From the NCBI RefSeq assembly GCF_014637725.1, contig NZ_BMFC01000003.1, forward strand, positions 124,001 to 188,000: a DNA stretch of 64,000 nt, given 5' to 3'. Shown one piece after another: positions 9,134 to 17,872 of this stretch (positions within the stretch are counted from its first letter, which is position 1; every line of letters begins with the position of its first letter). The position numbers and the translations under genes are program-made. The notes under the pieces are model-generated. The model made no database searches. It was not told the origin of the DNA and saw only the letters and a list, made by a program, of their open reading frames with translations. The DNA is from Marivita lacus. GTDB lineage: Bacteria; Pseudomonadota; Alphaproteobacteria; Rhodobacterales; Rhodobacteraceae.

Positions 9134-9151
9134 GCCTCTGTCGACAGAGGC
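9134..9151. repeat. Perfect 18-bp palindrome
   Basis: GCCTCTGTCGACAGAGGC is exactly self-complementary and lies in the roughly 600-bp gap between coxG and the DsrE-like gene. It could be a dimeric-regulator operator or a chance palindrome. A direct repeat AATATTCCG at 9186-9194 and 9202-9210 lies between it and the FNR box. No gene is supported in this gap. Confidence 0.4.
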
Positions 9152-9227
9152 ATCGCGCGTCACCCGAACCGGGCGACACCGACAAAATATTCCGCATTTC
9201 AAATATTCCGTATCTTCACGGCGTAGT

Positions 9228-9241
9228 TTGACCCAGATCAA
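9228..9241. promoter_or_regulatory. FNR/FnrL-type box upstream of DsrE-like gene
   Basis: TTGACCCAGATCAA matches the FNR consensus TTGAY-N4-RTCAA at every defined position. It is about 300 bp ahead of the DsrE-like start, within an AT-rich promoter-like stretch (9185-9270), so a long leader would be implied. The same consensus recurs ahead of the sulfide:quinone oxidoreductase. Confidence 0.65.
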
Positions 9242-9547
9242 ACTATATATCTTTTATTCAGAATATGACACCTGTGACCCGCATCGTCGATGCGGGATAC
9301 CGACTAATCAAGGAGTTTGCTCATAGAGATCGCGCTTGCCATGGTCTTCGCCCTGTCGAACGCGATCCGGCTTGTGACAGGCAGCGATGCCTGTTTCCCG
9401 GACAAAGGCGATTGTCCGATGGGTGACCCCACTTACCGAATGACCGGGGCCTTTTCCTTCGCACCCAGTCCGGCGCGGGCCCCGTTTTGGCCCGGGCTTC
9501 GCGCCCTCTTGCCAACCCCTTCCACTCAATCCGAAAGGACTTTCATC

Positions 9548-9985
9548 ATGAAAAAATTGATCCTCGCCGCCTGCGCCGCCGTGACCCTGACCGGACCGGT
9601 CCTTGCCCAAGACGCACCTGACACGCTTGTCACCATTCTGACCGCGCCAGAGCCGCAGACCCAGCTGATGGCCATGGTTTTGGCCATGTCGTCGGCGCAA
9701 CAGGGAATTGCACAGCATATCCTGCTGTGTGGTCCGGCGGGCGACATCGCGCTGAAAGACGCGCCCGAGTCGGCGACCGCGCCGCAGCCGCCGCGCGACA
9801 TGAGCCCCAAGGGTCTGCTGACCCAGATCGCCGAATTGCCGAACGCCAAGGTCGAGGTCTGCGCCATCTACCTGCCCGCCAAGGGCGCGCAGCCGGACGT
9901 TCTGATGGACGGTGTCACCGTGGCACAACCCCCTGCCATGGCCGCTGCCATGCTTGCGCCGAACGCGCGGATTGCCAGCTACTGA
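9548..9985 (+). CDS. Secreted DsrE-like protein
   Basis: 145 residues with a Sec signal peptide (MKKLILAACAAVTLTGPVLAQ), then a DsrE/DsrF-like alpha/beta fold: QTQLMAMVLAMSSAQQG helix, HILLCGPAGD strand, LAPNARIASY at the C-terminus. DsrE-family proteins handle sulfur or persulfides through cysteines. Here Cys sits in LLCGP and in VEVCAIY. Ribosome site GAAAGGA precedes the chosen ATG; the frame is open upstream but not protein-like. The location next to a Tat sulfide:quinone oxidoreductase suggests a periplasmic sulfur carrier. The family call is from fold pattern, so moderate confidence. Confidence 0.65.
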   Translation: MKKLILAACAAVTLTGPVLAQDAPDTLVTILTAPEPQTQLMAMVLAMSSAQQGIAQHILLCGPAGDIALKDAPESATAPQPPRDMSPKGLLTQIAELPNAKVEVCAIYLPAKGAQPDVLMDGVTVAQPPAMAAAMLAPNARIASY

Positions 9986-10007
9986 CATCCGCCATCAAAC
10001 GGCCGCC

Positions 10008-10041
10008 CGCTCCGCCATTCGGTTGGGGCGGGAGGGTTTTT
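10008..10041 (+). terminator. Rho-independent terminator after DsrE-like gene
   Basis: CTCCGCC (10010-10016) pairs with GGCGGGAG (10027-10034, one bulge), followed by GG and TTTTT. It sits 25 bp after the DsrE-like stop and just before the second FNR box, so the downstream oxidoreductase probably has its own promoter. Confidence 0.6.
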
Positions 10042-10048
10042 GATGGGT

Positions 10049-10062
10049 TTGACATATATCAA
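10049..10062. promoter_or_regulatory. FNR/FnrL-type box upstream of sulfide:quinone oxidoreductase
   Basis: TTGACATATATCAA is a full match to TTGAY-N4-RTCAA, 62 bp before the sqr-like start, a normal distance for FNR-dependent activation. Low-oxygen control of sulfide oxidation is the natural reading. Confidence 0.7.
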
Positions 10063-10123
10063 ATCCCGCATGGCTGAAATGTCATATGCGACATCAGGAA
10101 TGTAAATCCCTGAGGAGGATCCC

Positions 10124-11437
10124 ATGACCAAGCTGACCGCAACCCGGCGCCAGTTCTTTGGGCTTGCCGCTGGCGGCGCTGCTGCTGCGGCGGCGCTGGC
10201 TGCGCCGAGCGACGTTCGTGCCCAGGTTGCCACCAAGGCGCGCATCGTGATCATCGGCGCAGGCGCTGGTGGCACCGCGCTGGCCAACCGGCTGGTGATG
10301 CGGCTCGACGGGGCCGAGATCACGCTGATCGACCCGCGCGTCGAGCATCTGTACCAACCCGGCCTGTCGCTGGTCGCCGCTGGTCTGAAGCCCGCGAGCT
10401 ATGTCGTGTCGAAGACCACGGATTGGCTGCCCGATGGTGTGACCCTGATCGCCGAGGCCGCCGCCGCGATCGATCCCGAGGCAAAAACCGTCGCAACGAC
10501 AAGTGGTCAGTCAGTGGGCTATGATTTCCTGGTCGTCGCTCCCGGTCTTGTGCTGGATCACGACGCGATCGAAGGCTTCTCGCTCGACATGGTGGGGCAG
10601 AACGGCATCGGCGCGCTATATGCGGGGCCGCAATACGCGGCGGACACATGGAAGGCTGCGAAGGCTTATACGGAAACCGGCGGCGTCGGCCTGTTCACCC
10701 GCCCCGCGACCGAGATGAAATGCGCCGGTGCGCCGCTCAAGCACACGTTCCTGATCGAGGACATCGCCCGCACGGCTGGCACGCGCGGCAAGCTCGACAT
10801 GCATTACATGGCAAACAATGACAGCCTGTTCGGCGTGCCCATCGTGTCGGAAAAGGTGCGGATGCTGTTCGGCGACCGAGGCATCACCACGGACTATTCC
10901 CATGTGCTGCGCGCCATCGACGCAGGCGCAAGAACCGCGACCTTCGACACGCCCCAAGGTCAGGTGACCCGCGACTACGACTACATCCACGTCATCCCGC
11001 CGCAAGGCGCGCCCGACGTGATCCGCCAGTCCGGCCTCAGCTGGGCCGACAAGTGGACCGATCAGGGCTGGGTCGAATGCGACATGGCGAGCCTGCGGCA
11101 CCTGCGCTACGACGATATCTGGGCGCTGGGTGATGTTGCAGGCGTGCCCAAGGGCAAGACCGCCGCATCTGTGAAATGGCAGGTTCCGGTGGTGGAGGAC
11201 GGCATCCTTGCCGCCATCGAGGGGCGCGAGGCGACCGAGACCTATAACGGCTACACATCCTGCCCGATGATCACCCGCGTCGGCCGCGCGATGCTGGTCG
11301 AGTTCGACTACAACAACAACCTTGTCCCGTCCTTCCCCGGCATCATCGCGCCGCTGGAGGAGCTTTGGATCAGCTGGCTGATGAAGGAAGTGGCCTTGAA
11401 ACCCACCTACAACGCCATGCTGCGCGGTCTGGCCTGA
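10124..11437 (+). CDS. sqr: Tat-exported type II sulfide:quinone oxidoreductase
   Basis: 437 residues. A twin-arginine signal (TRRQFFGLAAGG) is followed by an FAD-binding motif (VIIGAGAGG) and the type II SQR pattern TEMKCAGAPLKHTF with Cys200 and NGYTSCPMITRVG with Cys380. The 180-residue spacing fits the redox cysteine pair of type II enzymes. It oxidises sulfide to persulfide/polysulfide and reduces membrane quinone; the signal implies action on the periplasmic side. Ribosome site GAGGAGG precedes the ATG, and an FNR box lies 62 bp upstream. A flavocytochrome-c sulfide dehydrogenase flavoprotein is the alternative, but no cytochrome partner is adjacent. Confidence 0.82.
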   Translation: MTKLTATRRQFFGLAAGGAAAAAALAAPSDVRAQVATKARIVIIGAGAGGTALANRLVMRLDGAEITLIDPRVEHLYQPGLSLVAAGLKPASYVVSKTTDWLPDGVTLIAEAAAAIDPEAKTVATTSGQSVGYDFLVVAPGLVLDHDAIEGFSLDMVGQNGIGALYAGPQYAADTWKAAKAYTETGGVGLFTRPATEMKCAGAPLKHTFLIEDIARTAGTRGKLDMHYMANNDSLFGVPIVSEKVRMLFGDRGITTDYSHVLRAIDAGARTATFDTPQGQVTRDYDYIHVIPPQGAPDVIRQSGLSWADKWTDQGWVECDMASLRHLRYDDIWALGDVAGVPKGKTAASVKWQVPVVEDGILAAIEGREATETYNGYTSCPMITRVGRAMLVEFDYNNNLVPSFPGIIAPLEELWISWLMKEVALKPTYNAMLRGLA

Positions 11438-11448
11438 GGAGAGCGACC

Positions 11449-11802
11449 ATGAAAGACCTGACATTCTGCACCATTCTGGCCGTGTTCGAGGAGATTTTTG
11501 GCAGTGGCCTGTTCTGGGCCATGGTTGGTATTGCTGCGGTTGTCACCGTGGCCTACTTTTATGTTCTGGTCCGCGATCACAGCATCTCGTGGCGCAAGTT
11601 CCTGCTCGCGCAACTGTCCATGCCCATCGGGGCGATTGCCGCCGTCTGGTTCGTTCTGGTGATGACCAGTTCCAGTCTGCGCAATCTGGGTGGCCCGGTG
11701 GACGTGATCGTGTTCCTTGGCATCGCGGCGGCCGGCGCCGTGGGGATCGCTATTCTTGTCTATACCGCGCAGTCGCTTTTGATGCGCAGGCGGTCCGGCT
11801 AG
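11449..11802 (+). CDS. Small membrane protein co-transcribed with sqr (DUF5368-like)
   Basis: 117 residues with three predicted transmembrane segments (about 18-40, 52-72 and 85-108) and a basic C-terminus (LLMRRRSG). It starts 11 bp after the sqr stop with a clear ribosome site (AGGAGAG), so it is almost certainly in the same transcript. It resembles the small proteins grouped as DUF5368 in Rhodobacteraceae, which is a tentative match. Co-transcription suggests it anchors or assists the exported oxidoreductase at the membrane. Confidence 0.7.
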   Translation: MKDLTFCTILAVFEEIFGSGLFWAMVGIAAVVTVAYFYVLVRDHSISWRKFLLAQLSMPIGAIAAVWFVLVMTSSSLRNLGGPVDVIVFLGIAAAGAVGIAILVYTAQSLLMRRRSG

Positions 11803-11879
11803 GTCAGGAACCATAGCGTCCCGCGCCGTCATGTTGCACTTGGCTGTGGACGTTCCGGGTCCATCCCGCCGCGCCGCAG

Positions 11880-12488
11880 CCGATAGCTTTCCGCGCGCTG
11901 GAAGCCACGTTCGACCCGCGCACGGGGCTGTACGTGCATGCCAATGACGAAGCGCGCGAACAGTCCTGGGCCGATCCGGTGACGGGGCGGTCCGGCGCGC
12001 ATTGGACGCGGGCGCTGGGCTGGCTGGCGATGTGCCTTGTGGATGTGGCCGAGTTGCTGGGACCGAAGCGATTTGCCCCGCTGTCCGCCCAGACCAACGC
12101 CTTGTTCGAGCGTATTCTGGAGTTGCGGCGACCGGGCGGGCTATGGCTTCAGGTGATCGACCAGCCCGATCTTGCCGGGAATTTCGTCGAAAGCTCCGGC
12201 TCTGCCATGCTCGCCTATGCACTCAGGACGGCGCAATCACTGGGAATGGTCGCGGTGCTGCGCCAGGTCATGAAACCGGGGCCGGAGGGTCATCTGGAAA
12301 TGGCCGATCTCTGCGGGGTCGCCGGTCTTGGCCCGTACCAGTCGCGCTACCGGGATGGATCGCCGGGTTATTACCTGACGGAACCACGGGTCAGCAACGA
12401 TGCCAAGAGGGTCGGCCCGTTGATGATGTGCCGCGCGGTGATGTCGGGCAGACGGGTGCCCGCGGCACATCCGCTGCCGGTTTCCTAG
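11880..12488 (+). pseudogene. C-terminal remnant of GH88/GH105 unsaturated glycuronyl hydrolase
   Basis: The frame reads RALEATFDP...GLYVHANDEAREQ, then SGAHWTRALGWLAM, VESSGSAM and DGSPGYYLTEP. These are the conserved C-terminal blocks of YteR-like unsaturated rhamnogalacturonyl hydrolases, which act in pectin breakdown. Intact enzymes have about 370 residues; only about 200 remain. No start codon with ribosome site exists, and the N-terminal half with the catalytic Asp is absent. No other pectin genes lie nearby, so it is an isolated decayed gene. Confidence 0.75.
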
Positions 12489-12694
12489 AGCGACTCTCTG
12501 CAACTCGATCATCGTCAGGTCCTGACCGGGGTTGCGACCATGCTCCCGCTCCTTCGGAACAAAGGTGTTTTACCGGCGTTTGCTCAGCGCGGGAAGCACG
12601 CAAGGAAGGCTGGCCATCGCGTGGCCCTGGGCTGTGGCGACCGCGACCGTGGGCTAAGTCGGCGCGGTTCTCCTGACCGCGGGATGGGGACATC

Positions 12695-14674
12695 ATGGCA
12701 GACACATCCGACGCAGAGGAACGCATCGAAGAGTTGCGTCAAGAGATCACCCGGCACGACCGGCTCTACCATGTCGAGAATGCGCCCGAGATATCGGACG
12801 CCGAGTATGACAAGCTGCTGGCGGAGCTTGAACAGCTCGAGAAAGACCATCCCGACCTCGTGACCCCGGAGTCGCCCACGCAACGGGTCGGTGCGGACCC
12901 CGTGTCGGACCTCGAAAAGGTCAGCCATGTCGATCCGATGCTGAGCCTGCAGGCGGTGGACACTGCGAGCGGGATCAAGGATTTTTTCGACCGGATCGAC
13001 GGTGCTCCGGTGATGGCGGAACCGAAATTCGACGGGTTGTCCGTCGAGGTTGTCTACGAAGAGGGCCGGTTCGTGCGCGCCTCCACCCGTGGCGACGGCG
13101 AGACTGGCGAGGATATCAGCCATACCCTGCGCACGGTCCGCACGCTGCCGCTGCGGCTCGAGGGGCTGGACGATATGCCCAAGAGGCTGGCGGTGCGCGG
13201 CGAGGCGATCTTGCCCAAGGGCGCGTTCCAAGATGTGAACAAGGCGCGTATCGAGGACGGAGAGGAACCCTTTGCCAACCCGCGCAACGCGGCGGCGGGC
13301 CTCCTCCGGCGGCTGGACCCGTCGATGGCCGAACGCACGGGGCTTGCCGTCACCTTTTATGACGCAAACGGTATCGACGCCGAGACCGCACCGACCCAAG
13401 CCGATCTGCTGGACCGGCTGCGCGATCTGGGCCTGGTGGTCATGGGCGACCAGGAGTGCTGCACCAGCGTCAAGGATGCATGCGCGTTCTACGACGCGCA
13501 GCAGGACGCGCGTGACGATCTGGATTTCGAGATCGACGGGATTGTTCTAAAGCTCGACAGCCGGGTGGATCGCGACAGCTACGGCGCCCGCAGTCGAAGC
13601 CCACGATGGGCGGTCGCCTGGAAATTCCCGCCCCGGACCGAAGAGACACGCATCGCCGATATCGGGATCAGCGTTGGCCGCACCGGCGTGCTGACCCCGG
13701 TGGCGCTGCTTGATCCGGTGGATGTGGGCGGGGTGACGGTGGCGCGCGCGACGCTTCACAACATCGAGGAGGTGCATCGCAAGGATCTTCGGGTCGGTGA
13801 TACGGTGCGGATCGAACGGGCAGGGGATGTGATCCCCGAGGTTGCCGAACGTGTGCCTCGTCCAGGTGTGGAGCGGGCCGATCCGTTCGAGATGCCCGAC
13901 CATTGCCCGTCCTGCGATGCGCAGGTCACGCGGGACGGTCCGCTGACAATCTGTCCTGCGGGTATCTCGTGCCCGGCGCAGATAAAGGGGCGGCTGATGC
14001 ATTACGGGTCGCGCGAGGCGATGGACATCGAAGGCTTGGGCGAAAAGACCGCAGAGCAGCTTGCCTCGGTTGGGTTGGTCGCTGACATTTCCGATCTCTA
14101 CGACCTGTCGGTCAAAGATTTCCAAGCCCTTGAGGGGTTTGCCGAAAACTCCGCCAAGGCGCTGCATGATGCGATCCATGACCGGCGCGAGGTGCCGCTG
14201 GATCGCGTTCTCGTCGCGCTGGGCATCCGCCATGTGGGCGGTGACGTGGCGCGTCGGTTGGCGCGACAGTTTGGCAGCCTCGATGACCTGATGGAGGCCT
14301 CGGAGGCCGAGATCGAAGCTGTGTCCGGCATCGGCAGCGAAACTGCCGCCAGCGTGCGCGCGTTCTTTTCCGAGCCGCACAACCGCGACGTGATCGCGGA
14401 CCTGCGCAAGGCTGGCGTGTCGCCGCAGCCGGTGGAGCAGGCGGGCACGTCGCTTGAAGGCAAGACCTTTGTGCTGACGGGGGCGCTTGACGAATGGACG
14501 CGCGAAGAGGCGAACGCGGAGATCGAACGTCGTGGCGGGCGCGTCACGTCGAGCGTGAGCGGCGAGACCGATTACGTGGTTGTCGGGGACGATCCCGGTT
14601 CCAAGCTGGACGACGCGCGTTCAGAGGGGGTCGAGACCTTGGACGAAGCCGCATTTGCAAAGATGCTCGATTGA
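12695..14674 (+). CDS. ligA: NAD+-dependent DNA ligase
   Basis: 659 residues with the full domain series: Ia (about 1-70, EISDAEYDKLL), nucleotidyltransferase with adenylated Lys111 in KFDG, OB fold (GRTGVLTPVA), four-Cys zinc finger (CPSC...C...SC), HhH repeats, and a C-terminal BRCT domain (about 580-659, GKTFVLTGAL). It is shorter than most alphaproteobacterial LigA proteins, which have about 700 residues. Combined with its pairing to polX, that raises the possibility of a second, repair-dedicated ligase rather than the housekeeping copy; the window cannot settle this. polX follows after 13 bp. Confidence 0.93.
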   Translation: MADTSDAEERIEELRQEITRHDRLYHVENAPEISDAEYDKLLAELEQLEKDHPDLVTPESPTQRVGADPVSDLEKVSHVDPMLSLQAVDTASGIKDFFDRIDGAPVMAEPKFDGLSVEVVYEEGRFVRASTRGDGETGEDISHTLRTVRTLPLRLEGLDDMPKRLAVRGEAILPKGAFQDVNKARIEDGEEPFANPRNAAAGLLRRLDPSMAERTGLAVTFYDANGIDAETAPTQADLLDRLRDLGLVVMGDQECCTSVKDACAFYDAQQDARDDLDFEIDGIVLKLDSRVDRDSYGARSRSPRWAVAWKFPPRTEETRIADIGISVGRTGVLTPVALLDPVDVGGVTVARATLHNIEEVHRKDLRVGDTVRIERAGDVIPEVAERVPRPGVERADPFEMPDHCPSCDAQVTRDGPLTICPAGISCPAQIKGRLMHYGSREAMDIEGLGEKTAEQLASVGLVADISDLYDLSVKDFQALEGFAENSAKALHDAIHDRREVPLDRVLVALGIRHVGGDVARRLARQFGSLDDLMEASEAEIEAVSGIGSETAASVRAFFSEPHNRDVIADLRKAGVSPQPVEQAGTSLEGKTFVLTGALDEWTREEANAEIERRGGRVTSSVSGETDYVVVGDDPGSKLDDARSEGVETLDEAAFAKMLD

Positions 14675-14687
14675 GAAAGGACAGGCG

Positions 14688-16409
14688 ATGCCCGTGCACA
14701 ACAGCGAAATCGCAAGCAAGTTCGACCATCTGGCCGATCTTCTCGAGATCAAGGACGCCAACGAATTTCGCGTGCGCGCCTACCGCAACGCGGCCAACAC
14801 GATCCGCGACCAGAGCCGGTCGATTGCAAGCATGGTCAAAGAGGGCGACGACCTGTCCGAGCTGCCCGATATCGGCGATGATCTTGCGGGCAAGATCACG
14901 ACGATCGTGCGGACCGGGAAATTTCCGCTGCTTGAAGAGGTCGCGGAGGACATGGACGAGGCCATCGTGGATGCCACCCGCATCCCCGGCATCGGGCCAA
15001 AACGCGCCAAGGCGCTGTTCGACATGCTTGACCTGTCGTCGCTCGACGATCTGGAAGACGCCGCCGAGGAAGGCGAGATCGCCGACGTCAGTGGCTTTGG
15101 CGAGAAAACCCAAGCGAGGATCAAGAAGGAACTGAAGCAGGGCGACATCACCGAGCAGCGCTTTCATCTTGATACGGCCGAGGATTTTGCCGAACCGCTG
15201 ATCGCCTATATCCGCGAGATCGACGGGGTGGAAAAGGCCGAGATCGCGGGCAGCTATCGTCGGCGCAAGGAAACGGTGGGTGATCTGGACATCCTTGTGG
15301 CCGGCCAAGATGGCGGCGCGATCATCGACGCGTTTGTCGCGTATGACGAGGTCGACGAGGTTGAGTCGAAGGGCAAGACGCGGTCGACGGTGACGCTGCG
15401 GTCGGGGATCAATGTCGATCTGCGCGTCATCCCCGAAGAAAGCTGGGGGGCCGCGATACATTACTTCACCGGCTCGAAGAAGCACAATGTCGCCGGGCGC
15501 AGGCGAGCGCAGGACCGGGGCCTGAAGCTGAATGAATACGGGCTTTACGAGGAGAAAAGCCGCGTCGGCGGTGCCACGGAAGACGAGGTCTACGACGCCA
15601 TCGGCCTGCCATGGATCGACCCGGTTCTGCGCGAAGACCGCGGTGAGATCGAAGCGGCGGAAGAGGGTGACCTGCCCGACCTTGTCACGCTCGACGATAT
15701 CAGGGGAGATCTGCACAGCCACACCACAGCATCCGATGGCAAGCACAGCCTCAGGCAGATGGCCGAGGCCGCGATGGATCGGGGCTATAAGTATCTGGCG
15801 ATCACCGACCATTCGAAAAGCCAGACGCAGGCCGGAGGGCTGAGCGCCGATGACCTTGAAAGGCAGATCGACGATATCGCAGAGCTGAACGACGGCTTCA
15901 ACGGCTTTCGGCTACTGGCGGGCTGCGAGGTGGACATCCTCGAAGACGGTGATCTGGATTTTCCGGACAGTCTCTTGTCAAAACTCGATCTGGTCGTGGC
16001 GTCGATCCATTCGAAGCTTGATCTTGACGAAGAGGCGCAGACCGACCGGATCATCCGCGCAATGGACAGTCCCGAGGTCAACATCATCGGGCATCCGACC
16101 GGTCGCATGCTGGAAAAGCGCAGGCCCTATCCGCTCGACATGGAGCGGTTGATCGAGGCGGCGGCGGACCGGGGATGCGCGCTCGAGCTGAACGCGAACC
16201 CGAACCGGCTGGACCTGAGCGACATTCATTGTCGCCAGGCCGCAGAACTGGGCGTCAGGATCGCCATTTCCACCGATGCCCACGCGACAGGCGGTCTGGG
16301 CAACATGCGATACGGTGTGGATCAGGCGCGGCGCGGCTGGCTGAACCGGAAAGACGTGCTGAACACGCTGTCGTGGCACAACCTGTCGCGGGCCTTGAAA
16401 CGGTCGTGA
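14688..16409 (+). CDS. polX: Family X DNA polymerase with PHP exonuclease domain
   Basis: 573 residues. Helix-hairpin-helix and polymerase X regions occupy about 1-320: IPGIGPKRAKALF, then GSYRRRKETVGDLDILV and INVDLRV bearing the three catalytic Asp. The C-terminal PHP domain (about 340-573) keeps its metal ligands (DLHSHTTASDG, GCEVDIL, SIHSKL, GHPTGR, DAHAT). Such enzymes fill short gaps and trim 3' ends in base-excision and break repair. Ribosome site GAAAGGA precedes the ATG. Coupling to ligA gives a two-gene gap-fill-and-seal unit. Confidence 0.92.
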   Translation: MPVHNSEIASKFDHLADLLEIKDANEFRVRAYRNAANTIRDQSRSIASMVKEGDDLSELPDIGDDLAGKITTIVRTGKFPLLEEVAEDMDEAIVDATRIPGIGPKRAKALFDMLDLSSLDDLEDAAEEGEIADVSGFGEKTQARIKKELKQGDITEQRFHLDTAEDFAEPLIAYIREIDGVEKAEIAGSYRRRKETVGDLDILVAGQDGGAIIDAFVAYDEVDEVESKGKTRSTVTLRSGINVDLRVIPEESWGAAIHYFTGSKKHNVAGRRRAQDRGLKLNEYGLYEEKSRVGGATEDEVYDAIGLPWIDPVLREDRGEIEAAEEGDLPDLVTLDDIRGDLHSHTTASDGKHSLRQMAEAAMDRGYKYLAITDHSKSQTQAGGLSADDLERQIDDIAELNDGFNGFRLLAGCEVDILEDGDLDFPDSLLSKLDLVVASIHSKLDLDEEAQTDRIIRAMDSPEVNIIGHPTGRMLEKRRPYPLDMERLIEAAADRGCALELNANPNRLDLSDIHCRQAAELGVRIAISTDAHATGGLGNMRYGVDQARRGWLNRKDVLNTLSWHNLSRALKRS

Positions 16410-16429
16410 CGGGCGAGGCGGAAACGCTG

Positions 16430-17872
16430 CTAGCCCCGGTCCATGTCGTGATCCACGGGCGCGTCCGCGCAGCGCATCGCCTCAAGCTCGGCGGTTTCCA
16501 CATCGCATTTCGCAAGTGTTGCCCGCAGGGCACGCCGCAGCACCTCTTCATGCGTGGGGTGGTAAACCGGCGCGCGCAGCAGACCGCTCAGGTCATCCTC
16601 TCGGGTGATGGCATAGGCCAGAAAATGGGCAATGTGTTCCGCCTCTGGAGCCACGATGGCCGCGCCAAGCAGCCGTCCGGTCGCCTTTTCCGCGTAGATG
16701 CGCAGCGCCCCGCCATGCGCCCTTTGCAACCGCGTCCGGCCTGCGCCGTCGAACGCCGCTTCACCGATGGCGATCTCGTCCTGACGGGCTTCAAGCGTGT
16801 CCCAGGTTTCACCGGCAACAGCGATCTGGGGATCACAGAAGACCATGCGCAGGGGCGTCCTGCGCCGGAAGACGGCATCCTCGTTGCGCGCGGCAAAGTA
16901 GCCTGCGATGCGACCCTCATCTGACGCTTCGTGCAGGATGGCGGGGCCGGGGCCGGAATCACCGGCGAAATAAAGCCTCGTGTCGGGCAGGTTGAGCTGC
17001 CCGTCGGGAAAATCCTTGAACCCGTTTTCGCCGAGATCGACGCCAAGCGCATCAAGGCCAAGCCCTTCGAGGTTCGGCGCGCGGCCCATGGCGACAAGCA
17101 CATGATCCACCACGATCTTACCGCCATCCCACCGCATCGTGACGCCGGTTTCGTCCGTGTCGACCGGTTCGGCCGCGACCCCGAGGATGGTCATTTCAGG
17201 GGACAACCCCTCGCGGAGCCGGGACAGCAGTTCTGGATCCTGCAACCCACCGATTGTGGGGTTGGGATCGAACCCTGTCACCTCGACGCCAAGCCAGGCC
17301 AGCGCTTGCCCCAGTTCAAGCCCAACCGGCCCAAGCCCGACAACCGCGACGCGCTTGGGCAGATCGGGAAGTTCAAACAGGTCGTCCGAGGTTAAAAGTC
17401 GATCACCCAGTATCTCGCGCCAGCCTTGGGGGATCACGGCGCTTGACCCAGTGGCGATCACGGTCGCTTTGGGTCGAAAGCGGGCCTCTCGGGCGCGCAG
17501 GGTGCCGTCTTCCTCGAAACAGGCGCGTTCGGGGACAAGATGCGTGTCGCGCCATGACTGCATCCCGTCGATCACGCTGTCCACGAGACCGTTGCGGATG
17601 TGCCGCACCTCGGCCAGCACACGCGCGGTGTCGATCGAAAGGCGGTCTGCCCCGTCGATTCCGAGTGCCGCAAAATCGTGCCGCCGGTGAAAGTCATGTG
17701 CGGATTGGATGAACGCCTTGGACGGCATGCAGGCCGAACGCGCGCAGGTCGTGCCGTAGGGTCCGGGGTCGAACACGCGGTAATTGTCGGTGACCTTGGC
17801 AACTTCGGAGCGTGCCGAAAGCCCGGCTGTTCCTGCGCCGATGATCGCGACGTCGAGTTTTTCTACCGTCAT
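16430..17872 (-). CDS. Flavoprotein disulfide reductase (dihydrolipoyl dehydrogenase-like)
   Basis: 480 residues of the class I pyridine nucleotide-disulfide oxidoreductase family. It has an FAD motif (AIIGAGTAGL), redox disulfide Cys43-x4-Cys48 followed by MPSK, an NAD(P) motif (VAVVGLGPVGLELG) and the C-terminal catalytic HPTHEE. It transfers electrons from NAD(P)H to a disulfide substrate, but the substrate is unknown. No E1/E2 dehydrogenase genes are adjacent, so a soluble lipoamide/mycothione/mercuric-reductase-like role is equally possible. Its start overlaps the stop of the HPF gene (ATGA). It is convergent with polX, 20 bp apart. Confidence 0.8.
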   Translation of the reverse strand: MTVEKLDVAIIGAGTAGLSARSEVAKVTDNYRVFDPGPYGTTCARSACMPSKAFIQSAHDFHRRHDFAALGIDGADRLSIDTARVLAEVRHIRNGLVDSVIDGMQSWRDTHLVPERACFEEDGTLRAREARFRPKATVIATGSSAVIPQGWREILGDRLLTSDDLFELPDLPKRVAVVGLGPVGLELGQALAWLGVEVTGFDPNPTIGGLQDPELLSRLREGLSPEMTILGVAAEPVDTDETGVTMRWDGGKIVVDHVLVAMGRAPNLEGLGLDALGVDLGENGFKDFPDGQLNLPDTRLYFAGDSGPGPAILHEASDEGRIAGYFAARNEDAVFRRRTPLRMVFCDPQIAVAGETWDTLEARQDEIAIGEAAFDGAGRTRLQRAHGGALRIYAEKATGRLLGAAIVAPEAEHIAHFLAYAITREDDLSGLLRAPVYHPTHEEVLRRALRATLAKCDVETAELEAMRCADAPVDHDMDRG

